This document shows, one piece after another, positions 1 to 4,896 of a stretch of DNA of 7,397 nt; positions within the stretch are counted from its first letter, which is position 1, and the number at the start of each line of letters is the position of its first letter. The notes beneath the pieces were generated by a model. That model was given only the letters and a program-made list of their open reading frames with translations, was not told the DNA's origin and ran no database searches. The stretch is from an uncultured Porphyromonadaceae bacterium (GTDB lineage: Bacteria > Bacteroidota > Bacteroidia > Bacteroidales > Muribaculaceae): the NCBI GenBank assembly GCA_900546835.1, contig UREH01000115.1, forward strand, positions 1 to 7,397, read 5' to 3'. The position numbers and the translations under genes are program-made.

Positions 1-41
1 GCTCAGTGTCTCGTGGGCTCGGAGATGTGTATAAGAGACAG
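1..41 (+). other. Illumina Nextera library adapter (sequencing artefact)
   Basis: Bases 8-41 match the 34-base Nextera read-2 adapter as I remember it, including the 19-base Tn5 mosaic end at 23-41 (AGATGTGTATAAGAGACAG). Bases 1-7 (GCTCAGT) match the last seven bases of a Nextera i7 index in primer orientation. This is untrimmed synthetic sequence, so the fragment truly begins at about base 42 and nothing should be inferred from what lies to its left. The match is from memory, but the mosaic end is unmistakable. Confidence 0.97.
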
Positions 42-77
42 ATTTAGGCTGTGGCATGGCTTAATCTTGCTTTGCCA

Positions 78-85
78 CAAAAGTA
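78..85 (-). promoter_or_regulatory. Possible leftward Bacteroidota -7 box
   Basis: On the minus strand this reads TACTTTTG, an exact TAnnTTTG match. I see no good -33 box. Fourteen or so bases after the predicted start of transcription there is an ATG (minus strand, base 57) that would begin a gene reading M-P-Q-P-K before the adapter cuts it off. A 7-base inverted repeat (TGTGGCA 50-56, TGCCACA 73-79) spans this stretch. A divergent gene upstream of the DUF3800 gene is therefore possible but not shown. Confidence 0.3.
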
Positions 86-134
86 CCGCTATAAATAAGC
101 GGGGTAAAAGACACTGAAATCCAATAAGAATGTG

Positions 135-142
135 TAACTTTG
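135..142 (+). promoter_or_regulatory. Bacteroidota -7 box for the DUF3800 gene
   Basis: TAACTTTG is an exact match to TAnnTTTG and ends 20 bases before the ATG at 163, which gives a very short leader, usual for this phylum. No clear -33 TTG is found at 19-21 bases upstream, so the strength is uncertain. Confidence 0.5.
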
Positions 143-162
143 TACTTTGAAATAAAGACGAA

Positions 163-993
163 ATGATATTTATTTGGCTTGACGAAAGCGACCGCCACGG
201 AGAATTTTATTCCAATTTCTACGGAGGCATACTTGTTCCCTCACGACATCATCGTGAGGTCTTGGAGCGTATGCGTTCCATAGTAGAGGAAGTAGGAATA
301 AAAGATGAAATTAAATGGCAGAAAGTTAACGAATATCATTACGAGAAATATATTCGTCTGGTAGATGAGCTTTTTGACCTTGCCAAAGAGGATAAGATTA
401 AGATTAGGATTTTCTTCAGACATAATCAATATACCCCGGCGAGAATTACGGCAGAAGAAAGAAAAGCAGATTATCCTATGCTGTATTATCAGTTTATCAA
501 GTATGCTTTTGGACTGCCGTATGCCGGTGTCGGCGAGTTAGATTCGCTTACCTTGTATCTTGATGAGATACCTTTGCGCCAAAGTGAGCGCGATGATTTT
601 ATAGCACATATCCGAGGACTAGCTAAAGACCCGGTATTAAAGAAAATGGGATTGAAGATAGCCGAAGATGGCATTGTAGAAGTTGATTCAAAGCAACATC
701 TACCCTTGCAATTTATGGACGTTATTCTCGGTGCAATATGCTTCAAACTCAATGAGAAGGATAAATTAAAGAAAGAGGGAGAGAATAAAGTTGGCAAAAG
801 AACCCTCGTAAAGTTGAAATTATATAGGCATATAAACGCCCGGATTAGAGAAATCTATCCCAATTTCAATATCGGGGTAACTACCCCTATCCGTGTGCCA
901 TCCGATAGTTGGACACAAGTTTACCGGCATTGGAGTTTCATCCCGAAGTATCATACCCGCGACACATCACGAACCAAAAGGGCAAAAAAATAA
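163..993 (+). CDS. DUF3800 family protein (RNase H-like fold, putative nuclease)
   Basis: A 276-residue protein. Seen: N-terminal IWLDESD (4-10) with the acidic pair D7/E8, then EIKWQKV (49-55), a helix with YYQFIKYAFGL (108-118), a strand with LYLDEIP (131-137), and the late motif VDSKQHLPLQFMDVILGAI (174-192). These match the DUF3800 pattern: early D-E-S, middle E-x-K-W, late D-S-x(5-6)-LQ-x-x-D-x-x-x-G. The family is predicted to have an RNase H-like fold with metal-binding acidic residues, here probably D7, D134, D175 and D186. Substrate and role are generally unknown; members often occur in mobile elements and near defence genes. The start at 163 is secure because a stop codon (TGA, 148-150) lies in frame just upstream and a -7 box is suitably placed. 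The gene stands alone with a lysine/arginine-rich tail (RTKRAKK), is AT-richer than genes to its right, and sits near an ardA remnant, which fits a transferred segment. Family call fairly sure; function unknown. Confidence 0.82.
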   Translation: MIFIWLDESDRHGEFYSNFYGGILVPSRHHREVLERMRSIVEEVGIKDEIKWQKVNEYHYEKYIRLVDELFDLAKEDKIKIRIFFRHNQYTPARITAEERKADYPMLYYQFIKYAFGLPYAGVGELDSLTLYLDEIPLRQSERDDFIAHIRGLAKDPVLKKMGLKIAEDGIVEVDSKQHLPLQFMDVILGAICFKLNEKDKLKKEGENKVGKRTLVKLKLYRHINARIREIYPNFNIGVTTPIRVPSDSWTQVYRHWSFIPKYHTRDTSRTKRAKK

Positions 994-1061
994 CCCGCGT
1001 AACCTACACTTGTGAGCTACGCACTTTTCACGTAGCCGTTCAGTTACGAAGGGTATTTTTT
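984..1061 (-). ncRNA. Candidate small RNA, about 75 bases, leftward
   Basis: Inferred only from layout: a good minus-strand promoter (1068-1099), predicted transcription start near 1061, a nested two-stem structure (1048-998) and a terminal T7 run at 990-984. It would overlap the last few bases of the DUF3800 gene in antisense. I do not recognise it as a known RNA family. The alternative is a plain bidirectional terminator plus an orphan promoter left over from a rearrangement. Confidence 0.25.
998..1061. terminator. Nested hairpin with T-runs on both strands, likely bidirectional terminator
   Basis: Outer arms CGTAAC (998-1003) and GTTACG (1043-1048) enclose a stronger inner hairpin GCTACG (1016-1021) / CGTAGC (1031-1036) with a 9-base loop. 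On the plus strand TATTTTTT follows (to 1061), ending transcription of the DUF3800 gene. On the minus strand a T7 run follows (plus-strand A-run 984-990), so it could also stop leftward transcription starting near 1060. Confidence 0.6.
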
Positions 1062-1067
1062 CTGATG

Positions 1068-1099
1068 CAAAGGTAATACCTTTTTCGCTATCTTCAAAA
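1068..1099 (-). promoter_or_regulatory. Leftward promoter with -33 and -7 boxes
   Basis: On the minus strand TTTTG (1095-1099) is followed after 19 bases by TACCTTTG (1068-1075), a near-ideal Bacteroidota promoter. It points at the 3' end of the DUF3800 gene and has no reading frame of note in front of it. The nested hairpin and T7 run lie 15-75 bases downstream, so the product would be a short RNA of about 75-80 bases or an antisense transcript. The -7 box is embedded in a near-palindrome (AAAGGT AAT ACCTTT). Confidence 0.55.
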
Positions 1100-1125
1100 T
1101 TATAACGTAAAAATTGGCGAAAAAG
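1080..1125. repeat. 9-base inverted repeat, 28-base spacer
   Basis: CTTTTTCGC (1080-1088) and GCGAAAAAG (1117-1125) are perfect reverse complements. The pair brackets the -33 region of the leftward promoter at 1068-1099, so it could be an operator for that promoter, or chance in AT-rich sequence. Confidence 0.35.
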
Positions 1126-1173
1126 TTTGTTAAACAGCCCTTAAACGCTCCTTTTACCTTAGATGGCCGACTG

Positions 1174-1198
1174 AAAAAGGGCCGGCTTTCGCCGACCC
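1174..1198 (-). terminator. Rho-independent terminator of the ardA remnant
   Basis: On the minus strand an 8-base-pair stem (GGGTCGGC / GCCGGCCC, one G-T pair) closes a GAAA tetraloop and is followed by TTTTT. It lies 26 bases after the stop codon of the ardA-like fragment. This is a textbook intrinsic terminator and shows that the minus-strand fragment was once the end of a real transcription unit. Confidence 0.85.
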
Positions 1199-1224
1199 TC
1201 GGAGGGGCTGGAGGCTATCGAGCC

Positions 1225-1341
1225 TCAATAGTGGCGGAACACGTGGCCGTTATCCATGTAGTAGTCGTACATGAAAAGGTCGCGGGCGAAGGCGGCATAG
1301 TCGAAGTAGTTCGAGAGGTTGCCCATTAAGCGGTTGAATTT
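1225..1341 (-). pseudogene. ardA: 3' remnant of an ArdA-like antirestriction protein gene
   Basis: The minus strand encodes 38 residues ending at TGA (1227-1225). From the ATG at 1326 it contains MGNLSNYFDYAAFARDL, then FMYDYYMDNGHVFRHY. The pattern N-Y-(F/I)-D-Y-x-A-(F/Y)-(A/G)-R-D-L followed by a short aromatic/acidic stretch and VFR is the C-terminal end of ArdA proteins of conjugative elements, as I know the family. ArdA is a DNA-mimic dimer that protects incoming DNA by binding type I restriction enzymes; full proteins are about 165-180 residues. Here the frame is closed by TGA at 1344-1342, and I see no ArdA sequence further upstream in other frames, so more than three quarters of the gene is gone. 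The fragment is GC-richer than its flanks and keeps its terminator. It marks the edge of a lost or decayed mobile element. It cannot make a working ArdA. A short conserved peptide is the less likely alternative. Confidence 0.72.
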
Positions 1342-1344
1342 TCA

Positions 1345-1534
1345 GTCATTGGTGGAAAAACTCAATTATATTAACGTGAGTTCGATGAAAATTTAGTGAT
1401 TGAAAGATTTGGAGGTTAGCGACAATTATATTAAAATTAAAGTGCTCAATTTCAAATAATTACTCTTATCGCTATGCTAACCCATGACAAAATTACGGAA
1501 TTTTTTGTAATGGCAGACGAGTTCTGCAAAATTT
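1345..1534. other. AT-rich gene-free stretch with short repeats
   Basis: No coding frame or RNA gene is visible between the ardA remnant and the end of ispE. It contains a 12-base direct repeat CAATTATATTAA at 1363-1374 and 1423-1434 (60-base period) and a 7-base inverted repeat GGTTAGC (1414-1420) / GCTAACC (1476-1482). A weak hairpin GCAGA/TCTGC just downstream of the ispE stop may help end its transcript, but lacks a good T-run in that direction. Confidence 0.5.
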
Positions 1535-2398
1535 TTAATGCGATGCTCCGTCGCAGAGGGTTTGTTGAGGGTTAAAGGGCGCATAAAAGATGGTGGAAGT
1601 GGGGAAGGCGGTCTGAAGTTCGGGGAGGGCATCGGGGGTGTCGAAAAATCCGTAGACGGAGGAACCGCTGCCGCTCATTGAGGCATAGATGGCTCCGAGG
1701 TCGAGCAGCGTGGTCTTGATAAATTCAATTTCAGGGAATTGAAGGAAAACTGATGTTTCAAAGTCGTTCTTTACGCGACCTTGCCACAGCTCAAATGGAG
1801 TGTTTTCAATGATTTCATTAAGATGAGTTGCAGGAACTCCCGGTATTACTTTCGAGTATGCCTGAGCTGTTGAAACGCTTATTTCGGGTTTGATGATTGC
1901 AAGTTGAAGATTGTCGGGAATCGGTAAGGCTGTTGACGACAGGACGTTGCCAATTCCTTCGCACATCATCGGACGATTATATATGAAAAATGCGCAATCA
2001 GCACCCAGCGATGCTGCGGTAGCAGCCATTTGTTCATCCGTCAGACCCAATGAAAACAGCTGATTGATTCCCCGGATGGTGAAGGCGGCGTCGGCCGAAC
2101 CGCCTCCGAGACCTGCTCCGTCGGGGATTATCTTATGCAGATGAATGTCGACAGCCGGGAAGTTGAACTCAGTTCTAAGGGCTTTAACCGCCTTCATGAC
2201 AATATTGCTCTCAGGTGGGCAAGCAATTTTACGGCCGGTAACGCTAAGCCGGTCAATTTCATCTTTTGAAGGCACTATTTCAAGAATGTCGGTCCAGCCG
2301 GTAGGTGCCATCACCGTAGATAAATCATGATAGCCATCCGGCCTGCGCCTCAATATGTCAAGGCCGATGTTAATTTTGGCGTTCGGGAACAAGATCAT
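1535..2398 (-). CDS. ispE: 4-diphosphocytidyl-2-C-methyl-D-erythritol kinase
   Basis: A 287-residue cytoplasmic GHMP-superfamily kinase that phosphorylates the 2-hydroxyl of CDP-methylerythritol with ATP, the fourth step of the MEP route to isopentenyl diphosphate. Counting from the ATG at 2398: PNAKINIGL (5-13) with the conserved lysine K8, PDGYHDL (20-26) with H24, the glycine-rich ATP loop PDGAGLGGGSADAA (92-105), LGADCAFFI (131-139) with the probable catalytic aspartate D134, and SGSGSSVYG (242-250) near the C-terminus. Length is normal for the family. A start 17 codons upstream (2449) is open but lies within the -33 box of the gene's own promoter and adds residues not typical of IspE, so I place the start at 2398. 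It is a single gene, divergent from the DUF6249-sigma operon. Nothing appears broken. Confidence 0.95.
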   Translation of the reverse strand: MILFPNAKINIGLDILRRRPDGYHDLSTVMAPTGWTDILEIVPSKDEIDRLSVTGRKIACPPESNIVMKAVKALRTEFNFPAVDIHLHKIIPDGAGLGGGSADAAFTIRGINQLFSLGLTDEQMAATAASLGADCAFFIYNRPMMCEGIGNVLSSTALPIPDNLQLAIIKPEISVSTAQAYSKVIPGVPATHLNEIIENTPFELWQGRVKNDFETSVFLQFPEIEFIKTTLLDLGAIYASMSGSGSSVYGFFDTPDALPELQTAFPTSTIFYAPFNPQQTLCDGASH

Positions 2399-2422
2399 TG
2401 TATTGCTTCTGTTTTCAGACTG

Positions 2423-2450
2423 CAAAGTAAATCGATTCATTGCTAACAAA
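2423..2450 (-). promoter_or_regulatory. ispE promoter
   Basis: Minus strand: TTTG (2447-2450) then 17 bases then TACTTTG (2423-2429), one base short of the TAnnTTTG consensus. The predicted transcript start falls near 2416, leaving an 18-base leader before the ATG at 2398; this decides the start codon. A similar CAAAGTAAAT sequence recurs at 2494-2503 but has no matching -33 box. Confidence 0.55.
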
Positions 2451-2564
2451 AAAATATTTGTTTAATTTGCAACCATTCTTCGAGGTGCGACGTCAAAGTA
2501 AATGAAATCCATCAAGGATTTCGCCCCAAGTCCGTAGTATATTTTTAAAGACTCTTTACGCGAT

Positions 2565-3551
2565 ATGACAAAACTTAGTTATTTGCTGGCCTGTGGTGTC
2601 GCAGTTTCTGCTGCCGCCCTGAGCGCTGCTCCTCCCTCTGTAGGTCCTAAAGCCGACTCTATCGAGGTCCAGGCTAAAAGTGCCGCTGCGGTCGATTCGC
2701 TTACCGCAACTGTTGCCGATTCAATCCAGGCGCCTGTAGGTGCCGTCTATACTATGATTGACGGAGATGAGTACATTCTTAAAGACGGAACGGCCTATAA
2801 AGTTTCAGACAGCGATGTTTCTGTAGAATCGTCGGAGGCCTTGATGACTGTCGACTCGGCAGATGTGGACTACGGTACCAACCGTATGACTGAAGCTGTG
2901 GCAGATCATGTCGTTCCTATTGTCGGGATAGTATTTGGACTACCATGTGCTGCAATTGTATGTATCGTGTGGTTTCTAACCAACTATTTTATCCGTAGAA
3001 ACCGCGATAAAAACGCTTTGATCAGTAAGGCGATTGACAATGATTATACCCTCCCCGATGCCTTCTTCTCCCAGCCCGCATCGTCGGAAGCGGCTATAGG
3101 CGATGAAAGCCAGATTTCGGCAGCCAACTCGACGAAGATGTTTGCCGCGCAGCCTTTAAGTCAGCGCGATCCAAGACGATTCTCCACCGGAATTATGCTT
3201 GTATGCATCGGTGTGCCGGTATTCCTTTTCTTTCTCGTGAACGGTGTGCCCTCTGCAGCATTCCTTTGTGGTGGCATATTGATTTTCATCGGGGCTGCAA
3301 AGCTGCTCAGCTATTATTTTGTACCCGGATATTCCAATGAACGGCTACGCCGCCCCGGTACACAACGCACTCCTTACCAGCCGCAGGCTCCCTTTGGCCA
3401 GCCCCAGCCTTTCCAGCAGCCTTATCAGCATCCTTACGGCTATCAGCCGCAGCAGAGATATGAGACCCCTCAATCAAATCCGACGGCCACACCATCAGGG
3501 ATGTCTGATTATCAGCAGTGCCCCCCGCCGGTTCCCCCGAAGGAATCCTGA
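2565..3551 (+). CDS. DUF6249-like membrane protein with Pro/Gln-rich tail
   Basis: A 328-residue protein of unknown function. Seen in order: an N-terminal export signal (1-22, hydrophobic core then A-L-S-A-A); a region rich in Ala, Ser and Asp, 23-110; a first membrane helix at about 116-139 followed by positive residues (RRNRDK); the segment ISKAIDNDYTLPDAFF (153-168); two further helices at about 207-226 and 230-251; and a C-terminal tail (256-328) rich in Pro, Gln and Tyr ending PPPVPPKES. The helix / basic stretch / K-A-I-x-x-x-x-x-L-P pattern is that of the DUF6249 group found in Bacteroidota beside ECF sigma factors. First gene of the operon, 92 bases before the sigma gene. Only a weak -7-like TATATTTT (2538-2545) precedes it. 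The low-complexity tail is likely disordered; which side of the membrane it faces depends on whether the signal is cleaved. A sensory role for the sigma factor is inference. Confidence 0.65.
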   Translation: MTKLSYLLACGVAVSAAALSAAPPSVGPKADSIEVQAKSAAAVDSLTATVADSIQAPVGAVYTMIDGDEYILKDGTAYKVSDSDVSVESSEALMTVDSADVDYGTNRMTEAVADHVVPIVGIVFGLPCAAIVCIVWFLTNYFIRRNRDKNALISKAIDNDYTLPDAFFSQPASSEAAIGDESQISAANSTKMFAAQPLSQRDPRRFSTGIMLVCIGVPVFLFFLVNGVPSAAFLCGGILIFIGAAKLLSYYFVPGYSNERLRRPGTQRTPYQPQAPFGQPQPFQQPYQHPYGYQPQQRYETPQSNPTATPSGMSDYQQCPPPVPPKES

Positions 3552-3643
3552 ACACGCGTACTGAATAAACTGTACTTACCACTTTGAATTAATCTACGTT
3601 ACCAACCATAGCTTAACCCCGGCATTTCAGCCGACATTTCTTG

Positions 3644-4195
3644 ATGCTTTCCAAATTCGAAGAAATGAAACTTGTGGCACAATGTATGGCCACCGACAAC
3701 CGCGAGGCTTTTTCGCGGCTTGTCGTTGCCTACGAGCCGGGGGTTAAACGTTTCCTGATGAATATGGTCGGGGGAGATGCTGCGCTGACCGACGACCTGG
3801 CTCAGGAAACTTTCATTAAGGCTTGGCTGGCCATACGTAGCTTCAGAGGATTATCTGGCTTCAAGACTTGGCTCTATAGAATTGCAGTCAACGAGTTCGT
3901 GTCATATCGTAGAAAGCGTTCCGTCGACGCCGAGATCCCTTATAGTGCCTTTGATGTCGATGTGGCTGGAAACAAAAACAGTGTAAGGCCACATGATGCA
4001 ACCGAGGCGTCGATGGATGTGGCCTCGCTTCTGAAGATGCTCCCCGAGAATGAAAGAATTGTAAGCCTGCTTTTCTATCTGGAAGATCAGCCTATAAAGA
4101 AAATATCCCAGATCACCTCAATGCCGGAAGGAACTGTGAAATCGCATTTGAACCGTGCGCGGCTCCATATGGCAAAGGTGATGGGCAAAAACTGA
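3644..4195 (+). CDS. ECF-type RNA polymerase sigma-70 factor (RpoE-like)
   Basis: A 183-residue alternative sigma factor that directs RNA polymerase to a specific promoter set. Counting from the ATG at 3644: region 2 at about 23-93 with DDLAQETFIKAWLAI (50-64, core binding and -10 recognition helix) and FKTWLYRIAVNEF (73-85); a short acidic linker; region 4 at about 125-176 with LPENERIVSLLFYLED (133-148) and the helix-turn-helix SQITSMPEGTVKSHLNRAR (155-173). There is no region 1 or 3, which defines the ECF class. A TTG codon directly before the ATG is not needed; starting at ATG 3644 gives MLSKFEEMKLVAQC, which matches how Bacteroidales relatives begin. It is followed after two bases by a small membrane protein gene, consistent with translational coupling and a sigma/regulator pair. 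The stimulus and target genes cannot be read from this sequence. Confidence 0.93.
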   Translation: MLSKFEEMKLVAQCMATDNREAFSRLVVAYEPGVKRFLMNMVGGDAALTDDLAQETFIKAWLAIRSFRGLSGFKTWLYRIAVNEFVSYRRKRSVDAEIPYSAFDVDVAGNKNSVRPHDATEASMDVASLLKMLPENERIVSLLFYLEDQPIKKISQITSMPEGTVKSHLNRARLHMAKVMGKN

Positions 4196-4197
4196 AT

Positions 4198-4533
4198 ATG
4201 ATTATGAAGAAATCCGAATACAGCGGCCTTGACCGTGAAATACGCGAAATGTTTCACAAGGAGTTGCCCGAAGCTCCGGAAAACCCATGGTTGGTCAAGA
4301 AGATATTAAACCGCCTTCCCGAGGCCATGGCATGGACTCCGATGTCAGTATGCGTAAGCCTCTTTTACATCCTTGGTGCACTCGCCATGGTGTCGGGATG
4401 GATATATGCTGTAACCGACACAATCAACAATGGGCTGACATCAACGACTTTAACGCTGGCAATAGCACTACCGGCCACTACCCTGGTAGGCATAGGCCTG
4501 GTTGCCATACCTGCGATAAAACGTTCGCTATAG
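4198..4533 (+). CDS. Small two-helix membrane protein, putative regulator of the sigma factor
   Basis: A 111-residue protein (109 if the second ATG at 4204 is used). The first 45 residues are charged and cytoplasmic in character, with HKELPEAPENPWLVKKILN (20-38); two membrane helices follow at about 48-71 and 83-105; it ends IKRSL. It starts two bases after the sigma factor stop, the position usual for an anti-sigma factor, and has the cytosolic-domain-then-membrane arrangement expected of one. It lacks the H-x3-C-x2-C zinc motif of ZAS anti-sigma factors and any periplasmic sensor domain, so it would be a minimal or atypical form. I recognise the E-L-P-E-A-P-E-N-P-W-type segment from small proteins downstream of Bacteroidales sigma genes but know no assigned function. 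A 6-base inverted repeat (ACGTTC 4521-4526 / GAACGT 4533-4538) straddles the stop codon. Confidence 0.7.
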   Translation: MIMKKSEYSGLDREIREMFHKELPEAPENPWLVKKILNRLPEAMAWTPMSVCVSLFYILGALAMVSGWIYAVTDTINNGLTSTTLTLAIALPATTLVGIGLVAIPAIKRSL

Positions 4534-4698
4534 AACGTAGATAACTAACTGTTCAAAGTTATTTTATTCTTTCCTGATTTGATTATTTCAATATATCCAC
4601 GGTAAAAATTTCAGGAGATTTCCTCCCGGAAGTATCAAAATAATTTCGACCAGTTACTTACGAAAGCTTTTGAGAGACATAATGAGATTTACTCCATG

Positions 4699-4734
4699 AG
4701 ATGCTCTCCGTCGGGACGACGGGAAGCATCTTTT
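4699..4734 (+). terminator. Strong rho-independent terminator
   Basis: AGATGCT (4699-4705) pairs with AGCATCT (4725-4731), and inside it CCGTCG (4708-4713) pairs with CGACGG (4717-4722) around a GGA loop; a two-base internal mismatch separates the stems. TTTT follows at 4731-4734. It ends the sigma operon transcript and insulates the MATE gene. Confidence 0.8.
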
Positions 4735-4785
4735 GTATTCCCCCTTGCCGGTCCGCCTCCGTTATGGCCACTCTACTTTTCCGGA

Positions 4786-4816
4786 TTGGGAATAAGTGAA
4801 GGAATGGTTACCTTTG
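4786..4816 (+). promoter_or_regulatory. MATE gene promoter
   Basis: TTG (4786-4788), a 20-base spacer, then TACCTTTG (4809-4816), an exact -7 match. Transcription should start near 4823, giving a leader of about 74 bases that includes the tandem repeat. Confidence 0.75.
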
Positions 4817-4853
4817 CAGTCGATTGAGTATTCCGGCCTTTTCCGGGCGCCAT

Positions 4854-4895
4854 ATTCTAATTTAAGAAGTCAAATTCTAATTTAAGAAGTCAAAT
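4854..4895 (+). repeat. 20-base perfect tandem duplication before the MATE start codon
   Basis: The unit ATTCTAATTTAAGAAGTCAA occurs at 4854-4873 and again at 4874-4893 without a mismatch, and two bases of a third copy (AT) follow, ending one base before the ATG at 4897. It fills the ribosome-binding region of the MATE gene. Confidence 0.95.
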
Positions 4896-4896
4896 A

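Larger units (their letters stand above)
4534..4896. other. Gene-free region between the sigma operon and the MATE gene
   Basis: No convincing coding frame on either strand. It holds an AT-rich first half, a strong hairpin terminator at 4699-4734, the MATE promoter at 4786-4816 and a 20-base tandem repeat touching the MATE start codon. The 165 bases before the terminator could be a long 3' untranslated region of the sigma operon or contain a small RNA; I found no good promoter there. Confidence 0.6.

Noticed and set aside
489..797. 102-codon minus-strand frame inside the DUF3800 gene
   Set aside because: Antisense shadow with no motif and no promoter close to its start; the plus-strand frame carries the conserved family motifs.
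1114..1329. 71-codon plus-strand frame starting at TTG
   Set aside because: It is the reverse side of the ardA-like remnant and its terminator; the Val/Ala/Glu-rich product looks like antisense of coding sequence, and the minus strand has the recognisable motif.
2399..2449. 17-codon N-terminal extension of IspE
   Set aside because: It lies in and over the promoter, and the family starts with the short stretch before PNAKIN; translation there would require a transcript starting further upstream.
2494..2503. Second leftward promoter for ispE at a repeated CAAAGTAAAT
   Set aside because: The -7-like sequence lacks a -33 TTG at 17-21 bases, unlike the nearer copy.
3307..3582. Overlapping frames on both strands in the 3' end of the DUF6249-like gene
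   Set aside because: They follow from the GC-rich, proline-rich codons of the tail and have no independent signals.
4534..4734. Riboswitch controlling the MATE gene
   Set aside because: The terminator hairpin lies upstream of the MATE promoter, so it cannot act as an attenuator for that transcript, and no known aptamer core was recognised.
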